Of a stretch of DNA of 64,000 nt, positions 22,485 through 33,318 are shown piece by piece. Source of the DNA: Zasmidium citrigriseum (taxonomy: Eukaryota > Ascomycota > Dothideomycetes > Mycosphaerellales > Mycosphaerellaceae). Each line of letters starts with the position of its first letter. Positions within the stretch are counted from its first letter, which is position 1. The stretch spans positions 558,001 through 622,000 of the forward strand of contig NHNW01000001.1 of NCBI GenBank assembly GCA_002786025.1. The letters run 5' to 3'. The position numbers and the translations under genes are program-made. The notes beneath the pieces are model-generated. The model was not told the origin of the DNA. It did no database searches and saw only the letters and a program-made list of their open reading frames with translations.

Positions 22485-22860
22485 CGTTGCTTGTGTTCGT
22501 CGTCGGCCACGGAGTGAAGATGAGCTATGGACTGCATTCGGTGATACGAGCTCGATCAGACGAGCTTCATGACCATCGATCGCGATAGATGAAGTCCCTC
22601 CCAGCCTTACCATGTTCAGGCAAGGAATTCCCCTTCAGGATCTCGCAGAGCTCATGCACCAATCTCTAGCTGCATGTGAAGCTGTAGCTGGGGGAAGGGA
22701 CGCCTCCGTGACGCTAGTGGAATGGGAAGATCAATGTCCGGCAGTTCGAGATACTAAAGAAGCTCATGGGATTGGTGTCAGCAAGCTCAAAGCAGTCTTA
22801 TAATCTGTTACGGACCTGAGTTTGACATACCTGCCATCCTAACAACCAAATCACCACGTC
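22485..22860. promoter_or_regulatory. Divergent promoter region, reductase / SnoaL-like gene
   Basis: Shared 5' region of the reductase (minus) and the small gene starting at 22861 (plus). A TATAAT string at 22799-22804 lies about 60 bp upstream of the plus-strand ATG. Shared control of the two genes is plausible but not shown. Confidence 0.4.
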
Positions 22861-23469
22861 ATGTCTTCCTTCACAACCAAAGCCTTCGTGGCAGACGGCG
22901 ACTTTGGCAAAGCCACCCGAGATCATCCCGCCATGGTCTTTGGCGAAGAAGTAGGAGCTTTTGATCCGGTGTACAAGCAGTAGCATACACTGACGACGAC
23001 TTAGGCAGCCAAAGTCTTCGACAGCAGAGACCACAGCACCATCGAAGAATGGATCACCTCCGATTTCACTGTCGTCCAACCGAACGGCTCGCCCAGCAAA
23101 GGCTCCGCGAAAGAAGCCTTCGACGAGGCGAAGCAGATTTACGACAAGCTCCTCACATCCCACCGTCACATCCCATCATCGACCGTCGTCGTCGATACAG
23201 ACAAGGGACACAAAGTCATGTCCCATGCCTTCATGTGTGGAAACCTCCTGGCAGTATCCGCGTTGAATCCTTCGAAGGTCAAGGGGCCAGATGGGAGTCA
23301 GTGGGATTTGATGGTTCCTGTCTTTGCAGAGTTCGATATTGTGAAAGATCAGAAAGCGAAGCATCATGGGATGCTGGTGAAGCAGGTTCGGTTCATCATT
23401 GATCAGAATGAGATTTTGAAGGGCGTTCAATCGAGAGGAATCAGTGTGCCGAGTTTTCTGAAGGTGTAG
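22861..23469 (+). CDS. Small NTF2/SnoaL-like protein (putative)
   Basis: Exons 22861-22950 and 23005-23469 around a 54-bp intron (donor GTAGGA, acceptor TTAG) give 184 aa with no signal peptide or membrane segment. The pattern is a helical N terminus, then alternating strands (IEEWITSDFTVVQPNG, HKVMSHAFMCGN, WDLMVPVFAEFDI, KHHGMLVKQVRFIID). This resembles SnoaL-like/NTF2 folds, which in fungi are often small cyclases, isomerases or binding proteins of polyketide pathways. The similarity is one of shape, not of a catalytic motif. It is divergent from the reductase of the PKS locus and could belong to that cluster. Gene structure is well supported by frame; function is tentative. Confidence 0.65.
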
Positions 23470-23927
23470 AGGTTAGCATTAACCGGTTGATCAAGGTTCT
23501 CGAATGAAATCTCCAAAAGCACAGTTGGGCGGAAAGGCGTTTTGGTAGCGGTGTGTGTGGCTTTGCAGGCAGAAATGTGTCCAAGAAAAAGTCGATTCTG
23601 TGCATGAACGAACCACGAGGCGGCCCTGAAGCGAGCTCACCGTTGCTGCCTCGGTGCATTGTGGCTCTGCAGACTGGTAAGGCAGACCTGAGATTGAGAG
23701 AATGTCAGTTCTTACAGATGCACGAATCGCGTGCCTTCCTGCTGTGGATTCTATCCTGCATCGCGTGGAGGCGATTGATTGGCTCGTATGGCAAGAAGAG
23801 ACGTTCCTCGAACTTCAGACCGATTGAACGAGCACCTGCCGAGCCACCTCCACAGAATGGTGAGCAGAACGGGTTGGCGAGCGTGGACTGAATCGAGGTC
23901 ATGCGGCTCCTCCATCCGTCAAACTGA
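23470..23927. other. Intergenic region between convergent genes
   Basis: About 460 bp between the stops of the SnoaL-like gene and the TPR gene. Only short unsupported frames, and nothing else seen. Confidence 0.4.
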
Positions 23928-26792
23928 TCAACCTCTCAACCCATCAACCACCTCTTTCAACCTCTCCCATCCATCCGTATCCTCCCAATTTTCTTTGGCT
24001 CGTCCCATGATCCCTCGAATGGCGCTCCTCGCTTTGAACTTCCAGTCCTTCATTACAGGCTCACCAGACCCAGCGGCCATTCCCTCCGTCTTCTCCTTTG
24101 GTCCGAGACTCTCATACGCCTCACAAAGTCGCACCGTCGCTTCGACGACTTCATTCCACCGAGCTTCACTCTCGCCAAGCTCCCAGCCAGGTTGACTCGT
24201 CACTGCTCTCCAGGCTTTCTCTTCTGCGTCAAGGGCGGTAGCTGGCTTGTTTCTCCAAAGAGCCAGTTTGGCCACGAGGCGCCATAGTTCTGCGGAAGCT
24301 GTGATTAGAGGTACGACGTTCTTGTCGATGAATTTGACCACCATGCGGGCGAGGCCGGGTTGCTCGGGGTTGTAGGCGTCGCTTGAGGCAATGATGTGAT
24401 TCACCAGGCCGCTCACGACTTCGACGTCGATGCATTTCTCCCCCTCTACTGGACCTCGCAGACCAATGAGGCGATTTTGAGCGGCGAGAATGGTGGTGTA
24501 GTCTGGAGGAGAAAGCGATGCAGCTGCAATGAGGACGTTGGACCAGATGCGGTGGGAGTCGTGTTTGAGCTTTGCGGCACGCTTCAGGGCCTCAAGAGCG
24601 TCTTGACGAAGCTTTTGCTTGCGTTCGAATGCTGATGCGGTGGACTTGGTGGGCATGCTGTCGTCCTCATCGTCGAGCTTGACTTGCTGAGAGTCGCCAT
24701 TCGTCCTAGTTTCAGCTTCGTCTGGATCTATTCGCAGCAGAGCTGCAGCAAGATTGCTCCACGCTTCGGCATCTGTATCGTCGAGCTGAACGCAGCGAGA
24801 GAAGGCCTCGACTGCTTTTTCGAACTCTGCGAGCTCAAGAAGGGCACATCCAAGTGCGAACCAACTCTGATGGTTCAGCTGGTTGACCTTTAGACTTCGG
24901 TTGTACGCCTGAGCAGCTTTGACCATGTCGCCCGCTGAGAAGAAATGCCTGCCAATAGACCGCTGAGCTCGAGCGTAACGCTCATTCGACACCTCCCAAG
25001 CCTTCTCGTACATTTCCACAGACTGGTCGATGTCGCCCAGAATGCAGTAAAGCCGCGGTGCGTCAAGTGGCGGAGGATCTCGAGCTGGTCCAGTCCATTC
25101 CTCGTCTTCAGACAGGTCCTTTTCAGGAACATCAGGGCCTCCATTGGTAGCGTGGAAGAGCTCCCGTCGGACCATACGTTTTGCTTTGTCCTCACGTTCA
25201 GTCGCAGCCCAGCAGAGGGCAGCTTCTGCCCACATCTCCAGCCGCTCGTAGATCTCCAGAGCCGATCTCAAACCACCGAGCTGCACCCAACGAGAGGCCA
25301 GCTCTGCTTCAAGTTCCCATCTGGTTGGTGTTGCAAGCTGGAATATGTATCGTAGTCGCCCTGTAACAGGTGCGCTCTCGCCTTCCTTTGCTTTGGGCAA
25401 GAAAGTGGATGTTTGCGCTGCGGCATCGGCATCCTCCTTGCCAGATGAACCTTCGCCTGTAGTGTCTGCGATGACCTGATCGACAAGAGCTTGTAGTTGT
25501 AGAAGGCCTCTTTCGACAGTACGAGATCTGTAGCCTTCGATCCGACTGCGGACCAGCAAAGCTTGCGTGTAGACTTGCCAGTTTGAGCTGCCACCTTCAA
25601 GTACCCGCGTAGCATATGGCAAAGTCTCTTCCCTGGTCAAGCCATTCTGGGGTGACGTGTTGGTGATTGAAGAAGCAAGTAGCAGCAAGATAGTGGAGTC
25701 CAGCGGTTGGAGTTGAGGCTGGTTGGATGGATCGATTGACTTCAGTGACTGCGGTAATGAGTCCGAGTCCTTGATCTCTGGTATTGAGGACTCTGAGGGC
25801 TTCTCAGAAAATGAGATGGACTCAAGAAGCGTATCGTCATTGAGATCAATGTTTGCCGGTCTCCCCTTGGTCTCAGCATCCTGCGTAGTCTGCTCCTCGT
25901 CTGCTTTTGAAGTGGCCACGCTGCCATCTTCATGACTCTTCGCCAGGACGACAAGCTGGCTGACATCTTTCTGCTGATACTTTGTTCGCTTTCCAAGCAA
26001 TCCAGTGAGGGCAAATTCGAATTGACGATCCTTCTTTGCCTTGTCCAAGTCAGCTCGGGCGAGCTTGTCCAGGCCATGGTGAATGTTGATAGTCGAGCGT
26101 TCGAGAAGGAACTCTGCTTCTAGAGTGATCCGGTCTCCTTGGTAGGATTTAAAGTCTTCCTCTAGTAGCGAAAGGTCATCGTATATGACGTCTTGCAAAG
26201 TAGATGAGACTTCCGAAAGGAGTCGCTGATGCAGAAATGAAACCCTCAACTTCGCCCACCTCGCAGCCGTGACATTCTTCAACACAGCTGGACAGGTCAT
26301 GACAGCATCCGCCAGACATAACAGCTCGATATGCGGCGTCAGCTTGTACGCAGCGATGCCATCTACGCTTAAGCCCGCTAATAGATTCTGCTGGACCTCT
26401 TTCCTCTGGTCTTGAGCCGAACTTATTGAACCAGGCAGCACCAGCGCAGAGGGCTGGAAGTCCAACGGCGGTCCCGTCACGTTGGACTGAACAAACGTAA
26501 GAAGCGCCGCATATCCGACACAGAACAAAAGGACCTGTTTCTCAGGCCTGCTGCGGTCACCACAGAAAGCGCCCAGCCTGTGGAAGATCCAGTCACTCCA
26601 GCTCGGGAAGTCTTCAAGCTTGATGGAATCCAGACTCGGGTCGCTGTCGTGGCCGAAAAGCACACGTGCTTCCGGAGATTGCAAAAGGCTTTGATACTCC
26701 CCTTCCTCGAGTTTACTCAAGTGGGATTCCGTGAGGTTGGCGACCTCTTGCGGTAGGCTCGCCCGAAGGTATTGGAGGAGTGCGTCGGCCAT
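23928..26792 (-). CDS. EMW1: TPR protein of the TTC27/Emw1 family
   Basis: An intronless 954-aa protein, starting at the ATG of MADALLQYLRASL. An in-frame ATG 20 codons upstream (26852) is less likely. The N-terminal half is the helical TTC27-type region, including CPAVLKNVTAARWAKLR and LHQRLLSEVSSTLQDVIYDDL. The C-terminal half carries consecutive TPRs with typical W/G/Y-A/A-Y/F-P spacing; examples are ILGDIDQSVEMYEKAWE, AGDMVKAAQAYNRSLK and LAEFEKAVEAFSRCVQLD. Yeast Emw1 is essential and linked to cell-wall integrity. TTC27 acts as an HSP90-linked assembly factor, including for the spliceosomal GTPase EFTUD2. The middle of the protein (about 300-380) is acidic and low in complexity. Family assignment is good; the precise role here is by homology. 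Confidence 0.85.
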   Translation of the reverse strand: MADALLQYLRASLPQEVANLTESHLSKLEEGEYQSLLQSPEARVLFGHDSDPSLDSIKLEDFPSWSDWIFHRLGAFCGDRSRPEKQVLLFCVGYAALLTFVQSNVTGPPLDFQPSALVLPGSISSAQDQRKEVQQNLLAGLSVDGIAAYKLTPHIELLCLADAVMTCPAVLKNVTAARWAKLRVSFLHQRLLSEVSSTLQDVIYDDLSLLEEDFKSYQGDRITLEAEFLLERSTINIHHGLDKLARADLDKAKKDRQFEFALTGLLGKRTKYQQKDVSQLVVLAKSHEDGSVATSKADEEQTTQDAETKGRPANIDLNDDTLLESISFSEKPSESSIPEIKDSDSLPQSLKSIDPSNQPQLQPLDSTILLLLASSITNTSPQNGLTREETLPYATRVLEGGSSNWQVYTQALLVRSRIEGYRSRTVERGLLQLQALVDQVIADTTGEGSSGKEDADAAAQTSTFLPKAKEGESAPVTGRLRYIFQLATPTRWELEAELASRWVQLGGLRSALEIYERLEMWAEAALCWAATEREDKAKRMVRRELFHATNGGPDVPEKDLSEDEEWTGPARDPPPLDAPRLYCILGDIDQSVEMYEKAWEVSNERYARAQRSIGRHFFSAGDMVKAAQAYNRSLKVNQLNHQSWFALGCALLELAEFEKAVEAFSRCVQLDDTDAEAWSNLAAALLRIDPDEAETRTNGDSQQVKLDDEDDSMPTKSTASAFERKQKLRQDALEALKRAAKLKHDSHRIWSNVLIAAASLSPPDYTTILAAQNRLIGLRGPVEGEKCIDVEVVSGLVNHIIASSDAYNPEQPGLARMVVKFIDKNVVPLITASAELWRLVAKLALWRNKPATALDAEEKAWRAVTSQPGWELGESEARWNEVVEATVRLCEAYESLGPKEKTEGMAAGSGEPVMKDWKFKARSAIRGIMGRAKENWEDTDGWERLKEVVDGLRG

Positions 26793-27888
26793 TTCCGGTT
26801 TCCGCGATCTCGATGGCAGGAATGAAATGAGACTCTGCGAAAGTCTGCCCATTCTGCGTCACGCTGGAAGACTTTGCTTCGAAGCTGTCGTGGCGTCGCA
26901 AACCTTTGGCAGGCAGGGAAAAGTCCCACGACTTAAATATGTATGTCTGAGTCAGGCGAAGCGAGGTGAATGGAATCTTCGACACACTGGAGACTTCTCT
27001 CCTGGTCATCATCACCAATGTCGCCTTTCCTGCGGCGGGCGGCCTGTCATCACGGATAACGAAATACCAAGTCTCAACAGGCAGTCCATGAGACCGGATA
27101 TAACTCGCTGCTGTTTTCGACCTCCGGACAACTGAATCCTTCGGCCTTCCAACGGCTCGAATTCATCACGAACATAGCCACGAGGCCAAGCGACAACATG
27201 AAAAGACATACCAGGGATTGCCCATGTCGTGTTACTATCCTGACAGCTGTCAAGCATCACCTCGCCTTGGCCGACTGCCTTCTTTATGTATTCAAGCAAT
27301 CGAAGATCCGCACGAACGGCTGAAGGGCGGCTATAAAAAGACTTCACATGCAGCAACAAGTAGCTCGGCTAACTGGTCAAATCAGTCAGCCAGCTATTTC
27401 AATCTCACCTCAGCCTTAGGCCTCACTTACCGCATGGCGGCGAGTGCGAATTGCACATCTAGAGCCATCGGCCCCATCTGCACCTAGACGCCTCGTTGTT
27501 CAGCTCCTCCACCATCCCAGCAACCCTCACAAGCGAAGCAGGTCAGCCGCATACGCCAAGCAGCGAAAGGCTGGCCCTACATCCGCGTATTAGTGATGGA
27601 CGGCGACCGTTTTTTCCAATTTCCTTCCTTCTTGCTCGCAGTACCCTAATGTTTGGTCTTTTGTTTCCATTTCTCGGAGTATATTTATTCTACTAATCAT
27701 ATCTGAACCTCCAGCGTCATCTACTACTGAGTATCCAGACTCCCAAGCAAAGACGAGACAGGAGAATCTGACAGCTCATCCGTCTCGCGCTGAGACCGAA
27801 CGGTCTGACAAGATAACATCGCGGCGGATACACCATTTGCTCCCGGCACAACCACCGCGACTCGATCACGAAAGACCGCCCCGTCAAC
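26793..27888. other. Intergenic region between divergent genes
   Basis: About 1.1 kb holding the promoters of the TPR gene (minus) and the membrane protein gene (plus). Short open frames are present (for example 27012-27359, minus) but show nothing recognisable. Confidence 0.4.
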
Positions 27889-28611
27889 ATGGCACCGCCT
27901 CTCACGCTGGCCCTATGGGCCTCAATCGCCATACTCATGGTTGACTCCATCATCGAGCTATCCTTCGTGAGCAGCATGGTCGCCTGGCTACACCGACGTG
28001 CAGGCCGCGACTTCGAGATCGCCTACGACGGGTCGACATACCCACTGCACGGTAAACCGGCCGGTCTTCTCGTAGACCAAGGCCACACCAGCAATGGTGC
28101 TGCCGGTACTGCTTTCGTTCTCATCGGCATGGGCGGCATCCTCGCTCTACTCCTGCGCAACCGTACCAGCGGTTTCCTTGGCAAATTCGGAAGGGGATGG
28201 TACATGTTCTGGCTGGTGATGACCATCCCTTCGATGCTGCTTACGCTCGCCGCACTTGTCTACACGATGGTCCTGACATACCAACACGACCATCAGACGA
28301 TCGACAATGCCGTGGCCTCTCAGTTGAACAACCAGCCCTACCCAAACTACGTCGCCTACCCACTCGACGAATGGACCCCGGAGAACTGGTTCGATGCGGT
28401 GCTGAAGCTCGATCTGGTGAACAGCAGCGATCGCAGCAACATCAATGAGCATCTGCGAGTCATGAGGGCATGGAGATGGAATCTGATCCCCATGTTCATC
28501 ATCGGCGTGGCCTTGTGTGGTGTTGCTTGGGCGGAGTACTTCGCTGTTAGGAGACGTCGTGCTGCGATGAGTGTGAGAGAGGTTCAATACAAGGAGTCGA
28601 CGTCGTCGTAA
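27889..28611 (+). CDS. Four-helix membrane protein of unknown function
   Basis: An intronless 240-aa protein. Hydrophobic segments lie at about residues 5-27, 72-90, 106-128 and 197-216, so four membrane helices with both ends probably on the same side. A polar loop (about 129-196) between helices 3 and 4 holds YPNYVAYPLDEWTPENWF, with many Trp/Tyr/Pro. The tail RRRRAAMSVREVQYKES is basic and probably cytosolic. I do not recognise the family. The layout resembles small fungal four-TM proteins found as orphans in Capnodiales. No neighbour suggests a pathway. Confidence 0.75.
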   Translation: MAPPLTLALWASIAILMVDSIIELSFVSSMVAWLHRRAGRDFEIAYDGSTYPLHGKPAGLLVDQGHTSNGAAGTAFVLIGMGGILALLLRNRTSGFLGKFGRGWYMFWLVMTIPSMLLTLAALVYTMVLTYQHDHQTIDNAVASQLNNQPYPNYVAYPLDEWTPENWFDAVLKLDLVNSSDRSNINEHLRVMRAWRWNLIPMFIIGVALCGVAWAEYFAVRRRRAAMSVREVQYKESTSS

Positions 28612-29284
28612 GAGACAATTGCGGAGGATCGGAAAGGCACGATTTATGAGACCCACGGTCATTGTTATGTGTATAGAGATGGCTGGAAAAGGCAGGCAAT
28701 CGTTCTCAGAGGAAAGATTGCAGGTGGTCACGTAATGTTGGTTAGATCTCAAGTCGTTACCAAGCGACCAAAATGGAAGTGTTCAGTCTTTTACCCTTTT
28801 CAAAGGGTGCTTGCCTCAACTATCGAGCCGCGACCTCTGGGATAACTTCTCAACAGCCGGTGCTGTTAACAGAGCCATCTTGAGCCAGTCCGGACTTTGC
28901 GACTGGCGCTTTAACTCTCACAAGGCCGGACTGACCGAGCCTGTCAACTGTCACGCCCTCTCCGCATGTGTCGCTCAAGCACGGCGCCCTGCAGACATTG
29001 ACTTGCAGTACGAGGCTGCAAACCTGCTGGACGATTCCAGGACCCAATCAAAATCGGGAACACTTCAGGTTTGGGTCCAGCCCCGAGAGTTCTCAGAAAG
29101 TCGCCTTTTGTGACTGGACTCGAAGTATACGAGCCCATTGTCTCGCTAACAACGTGGTACTGACAGCTACACACCTGTTGCACTCTGACGTATCTTTTTG
29201 TCACGTTCCACGATGGCAGTATATCTCCGTTCCCCTGCCTCAACCATAATCTTGCTCTCAATCTTCCTCGAACTTGGCATCAGA
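28612..29284. other. Intergenic region
   Basis: About 670 bp. A + strand frame at 28811-29113 has no recognisable features. This region should include the promoter of the cupredoxin-like gene at 29285. Confidence 0.4.
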
Positions 29285-30532
29285 ATGGCCTTCAGACGGA
29301 CTTTGCTCGCTACGGTATTTGCAGTTGGCATCTTCTCCCACAACACCAGAGAGGAGTTCGGGAGACAAACTGTATACGTTGGTCAGAATGGCGGTCACGA
29401 ATTCAACAAGTCGACGATCTACGTGAGTGAGAATGCCTTCTTGGTCTCAATCCTGCTGACACAAACATCAGGCTAAGGTGGGCGATGTAGTAGGCACTCT
29501 CAACGTACCTCGTGGTGAAACTACAAGCTAAGAGCGTCTTTTAGATCACCTTCAAGTTCTATGGAGGCAATCACTCATTGATCGAGTCGTTATATGGCTG
29601 GCCTTGCGTGCCGAGAGCTGCCGTCGACGTTGACGGACCTAAAGGAGAACACAGTAAGTTCGTACAGATCGTCAAGTGGCCACGTCCAACTTCTTACTAA
29701 GACATCAATGAAGAGTACTTTCCTGACGCAACCGACAAAGCTGTAAGAAGCTGACCTTGCATTCAGTCCAATGGCATGGCTGACAGTGTAGCTAGCCTAA
29801 GTCATGGGATTACCGAGTTGCCTCCAAAGAACCTTTCTGGTACTACTGTGGCGCGCAAGGCTCCTGTAATCAAGAAGGGATGCTAGGAGTCATCAATCCA
29901 GGCGATGGTCAAGACGTCCATGTACAGCATATGATCGCAGAAAAGGCGGGCATCGTTCGACAGTTCGGCGAAACTCTGAACGACGATGAGAAGGCTTCGA
30001 TCTCCAAAGAAGCCGACACCATCATGGGAACGCGAAAACACACGCTGTCCAAAGGAGCCATCGCGGGCATCGCCATCGGCGGTGTAGCAGTACTTGCCCT
30101 CATCGGAGTCCTCATCTATTACCTCCGCCGGAATCGCAGACAAGTCAAAGAGTTGCTTGCCACTCGGCATCGATCGCAAGAGCCACCTACTCCAGCACAC
30201 TATTCTGAAATGTACTACAATGGCCACAATTACGTCGCGGCTCCGGATCCGAATCAACCGCCATCATATTACCCGGATCCCAAGGCCGCCGAGCTTACCT
30301 TGATGTCTGGGCCCACGGCACCAAATACGGTCTACTCGCCATCTTTGGGGTCGATGAGGAATAGGTAGGTTCGAACGAGCCTTGATAACTCTTCAAGTGC
30401 TGACTATCTGTCACCAGATACTCAGATACTGCTTCCGAGGCAACTTTCCGGCCAATGTCACCACAGCCGGCTACGGTCCACGAGCTGTACGTACAGCCCG
30501 AGAACGAGGGCGAGAATGAGCAAAAGAAGTGA
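29285..30532 (+). CDS. Cupredoxin-like single-pass membrane protein, copy A
   Basis: Six exons: 29285-29422, 29472-29489, 29545-29653, 29714-29742, 29796-30364 and 30418-30532. They give 325 aa. A signal peptide (MAFRRTLLATVFAVGIFS) leads into a plastocyanin-like domain: VYVGQNGGHEFN, AKVGDV, ITFKFYGGNHS, WPCVP, then FWYYCGAQGSC and MLGVINP. A linker follows, then one transmembrane helix (GAIAGIAIGGVAVLALIG) and a basic stop-transfer RRNRRQ. The cytosolic tail is rich in Pro and Tyr and ends LHELYVQPENEGEN. Fungal proteins of this build are usually called extracellular cupredoxin or serine-rich proteins; role unknown. In type-1 sites the cysteine is followed by GHC; here it is GSC, so one copper-ligand histidine appears missing. 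Paralogue at 51855-53214. Confidence 0.85.
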
Positions 30533-30710
30533 GCGACTGGTCTGCAAGAACTTTGAGCGCATGTTAGCGAGAGATGCACGAATACACAGCATACGGAAGT
30601 CGCTTGGAAAGGAAAATGACTATACACTGAGACGCAACTTTGTGCTCATCTTTCGGCGCTAACAGTCTAACACAGCAATCTCACAGAAACTCATGCCAGC
30701 TAAGTTCTCT

Positions 30711-31229
30711 TCACGAACCGCCCATACCCGCAAACCCATTATGATTCCTAAAAGCCTTGCAAGTATTACAAGGCAGCGACAAACGAATGAGATTCAAGAA
30801 CGAATACCAGTCGCCCTCAGCCCTCTTGTGGCTGTCCACAATCTTCTCCAGTGCCGTCCTGACCTTTTCGCGGGAGTGTGCTGGGATGTTGTCTGTGATT
30901 GCTTCGCCGAGGTTTCCGATGGTCTTTGAGTAAGACATTCTCTGAAGAGAAAGAAAGTTGATATCCTTCCAAAGATCGTTGGGCGGGAGGACACTTACAG
31001 CTGCTGTCATGACCGCTTCCTTGACACCCCCAACCTCGTTAGCTGCGACGGTTCCCTGTAACGTGTGCGCAAGCTCATCGGCTATCTTCTGAGGGTCGTT
31101 GATGATGGTGGTTTTGAGTTCTCCCAGTCGGAGTTTCTGAACTGCGGTCGAAGAGGTCGAAGACGAGTGCCATAGCGGCAGACAACTGCCGCCTGCGGCG
31201 AGTACTGTAACGATAGCTAGAGCTCTCAT
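30711..31229 (-). CDS. Small secreted protein of unknown function
   Basis: Signal peptide MRALAIVTVLAAGGSCLPL, then a helical, charged body. A likely 57-bp intron (30942-30998; donor GTAAGT, acceptor TTCAG) is a multiple of three and contains no stop. The mature mRNA would encode 153 aa, or 172 aa if the intron is retained. The end of the protein has a CNTC pair and a glycine-rich tail. Sequence such as DELAHTLQGTVAANEVGGVKEAV and ITDNIPAHSREKVRTALEKIVD suggests amphipathic helices. I recognise no family. Effector-like size and secretion are the only clues. It ends 178 bp downstream of the cupredoxin gene, on the opposite strand. Confidence 0.6.
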   Translation of the reverse strand: MRALAIVTVLAAGGSCLPLWHSSSTSSTAVQKLRLGELKTTIINDPQKIADELAHTLQGTVAANEVGGVKEAVMTAAVSVLPPNDLWKDINFLSLQRMSYSKTIGNLGEAITDNIPAHSREKVRTALEKIVDSHKRAEGDWYSFLNLIRLSLPCNTCKAFRNHNGFAGMGGS

Positions 31230-31872
31230 GTTGCCATAGTCTACCTATAGAGATCTTTCGAGATGTGAAGAGATACAAGTTGAGAACAAAGAAATTGTTG
31301 TGTTTCTGGCGGGACTTTCCTCATTCTGGCGTCAATAAGACTTCGCTTTCTCGATTTAGTAGCGGGTGTGATGCTTCACTTTTCTTTGTCTGCAGATGGA
31401 AAATACAACAGGCACAGTGTAGAAGACATTCACAAAGATGCGACTTGGGTCGTGTTGCATCTCCGAATTTCTCTTTGCCCTCTAATTCGGACAAAAAGGA
31501 GTGAGAAATGCATGCGTCACGGCTCCAAATGAGGCATAAGGTTAGGTATGAGCAGGTTTAGAAGCGGTAGCAGTGGCAAAGCTGAAGAGAGTCTAGGAGT
31601 GTAGGAAAGAATTCAAAAGAAGCGAAGCTTCGAGTAAAAGGAAGATCGGCCTAGCTTTATGTCTAGCTTTACTGCTCGCTTCACTTCTACCTTTACTTCT
31701 GCTATTTGTTCTTGCTTTGCTATCTTCATCTTAACCTTTAATTTCTAGCCTTGTAGCCTCATTTCTGGCTTCACTTCTAGCCTCATTTCTAGCCTCACCT
31801 TGAACGTAACTTCCATATCCGGACGCGCTAATTTAGCGCCCGCCATGACTCAGCGCAATCGATAGCATGTGA
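31230..31872. other. Intergenic region with decayed minisatellite
   Basis: About 640 bp. The right half (about 31650-31800) is pyrimidine-rich and internally repetitive; see the repeat entry. No supported gene. Confidence 0.5.
31650..31800. repeat. Degenerate 12-bp tandem repeat, consensus near TTCTAGCCTCAC
   Basis: The clearest units are back to back at about 31762-31800: TTCTGGCTTCAC, TTCTAGCCTCAT, TTCTAGCCTCAC. More diverged copies with CTAGCTTTA, CTCGCTTCA and CTACCTTTA extend left to about 31650. It ends just upstream of the gene at 31873. Confidence 0.6.
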
Positions 31873-32691
31873 ATGGCTACAGTGGCAACGGCAGAGCTCC
31901 TTCCACTTTTCAAATCCACCTCCGAAAACCCATCTGCCTTGCTCGCACACCCAACACCATCCTCGCCACCCAATATGCCGATCCCCAAAATCAAAAAGAC
32001 GATATACCCAAAGGCGCTGGTCCCGGAGCGAGGCAAAAATGCTGCGCACAAGGGCGAATTTTGCACGCGCTTGGTGCGGAACCTCGAGCACTTCGACCGT
32101 AAGTACAACTTTCACGCACTTTCCAAGGCGGCTTAACATCCATTTTTCCCTCTCACAGACAGCCCCCACGTCTGGGGCGTCGGCGAATACGACCCACTAC
32201 CACCAATCCTGGCCCTCCCACCCGAGCTCCGGCAACAAATCCTCTACGAGGTCCTCCCAGAGACTTGCAAGAAAGACAAGCGCGAGAAACACAACAAAAC
32301 CTGGATGCTGCCGGTGGTCTGCAAGCAGTTCGCCGAAGACATGACAGAGGTAAGAAAATTGTGGGACGCGGACGGGCGAGCAGAGCAAGAGCAATACAAT
32401 GCGGAGCGAGCGGCGATGAAGAAGCTGGCGGCGGATATGTGTATGCCTCTGGATGCTTCGAGACATGTTTTGGTGCAGCGGAATGCGGCTATCAAGGCGC
32501 ATAAGAAGGCGGCTGTCAAGGCGCTTAAGAAGGATAAGAAGAAGGCAAGAGGAGCAGCGCATCGGGAGAAGAGTGTGCAGCGGGCTGTGGAGTTTCAGGA
32601 GATGTATGCGAAGCAGGGTTGGAGGGAGAAGGAGGATCCGTTCAAGAAGTTTGGGGTGAGGGGAAAGGCGGGCACGCATGTGAGCTTTTGA
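31873..32691 (+). CDS. Unknown protein with F-box-like helix and lysine-rich C terminus
   Basis: Exons 31873-32098 and 32159-32691 around a 60-bp intron (GTAAGT...CACAG) give 252 aa. The second exon begins HSPHVWGVGEYDPLPPIL. The next stretch, ALPPELRQQILYEVLPE, looks like the first helix of an F-box. The rest is a long charged, probably coiled region (KAHKKAAVKALKKDKKKAR), which suggests nuclear location or nucleic-acid contact. The start is the ATG at 31873, in frame with the whole exon. I do not recognise a specific family. Dothideomycete genomes contain many such F-box-like orphans. Confidence 0.6.
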
Positions 32692-33318
32692 GGGAGGTGG
32701 AAATGGGGGAGATGAACGAGTCTTCCTCTGTGGGGAGGAGGTCGGATTGAGCTCTGATGCCTTGAATCAAGAGCATGGCGCTTGGAAATGAAGTGAGAAT
32801 AGCTGGGTATCGAAAGGATGGCCGTCGTCTGTGCCGTCAGGAGAAATGAACTGCGAACGAGATCTCAAAGCAACCACACCACTTCAAACACTTCAACAAG
32901 CTCAGCAGTAGCTTGACGCTTTGCCTAGATCTCGAAGGAGCTTCACATGTTCCCGAACGCCAAGGGATTGGTCAACACATGAAGTGAATGTTCTAGCTAG
33001 CGCACGGACAGCCGGCAGATCGACAGATCCTTCGACCCTTCGACTTCACAGGGCTATTACCCGTCTTACAACAACACTACACCAGCCCTATAGCCGCCTT
33101 TCATTGCATCCCTCAATGGACGAACCAATTACAATGATCTCGTCAGAAGATGAGAGAGCACTATCTTTACTGGGTAAGCAGGGCGCTAGATGAGGCTGAA
33201 GGGGCGAGATGGTATAAGTAATACTTAGGGGGCGGGTTTAGCTATACCTTGTTTTTTGACTCGGCCTTCAATATTCTTGTCAGTTTCTTGTTTTCCCTTG
33301 TTCCTTGTAGCGGCAGGA
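32692..33318. other. Intergenic region
   Basis: About 630 bp with no supported gene. It includes the promoter of the hydrolase gene at 33319. Confidence 0.4.

Noticed and set aside
22485..22613. N-terminal extension of the reductase to the ATG at 22613
   Set aside because: The extra 43 residues have no family similarity, and ATG|GTAAGG there resembles a splice donor more than a coding start.
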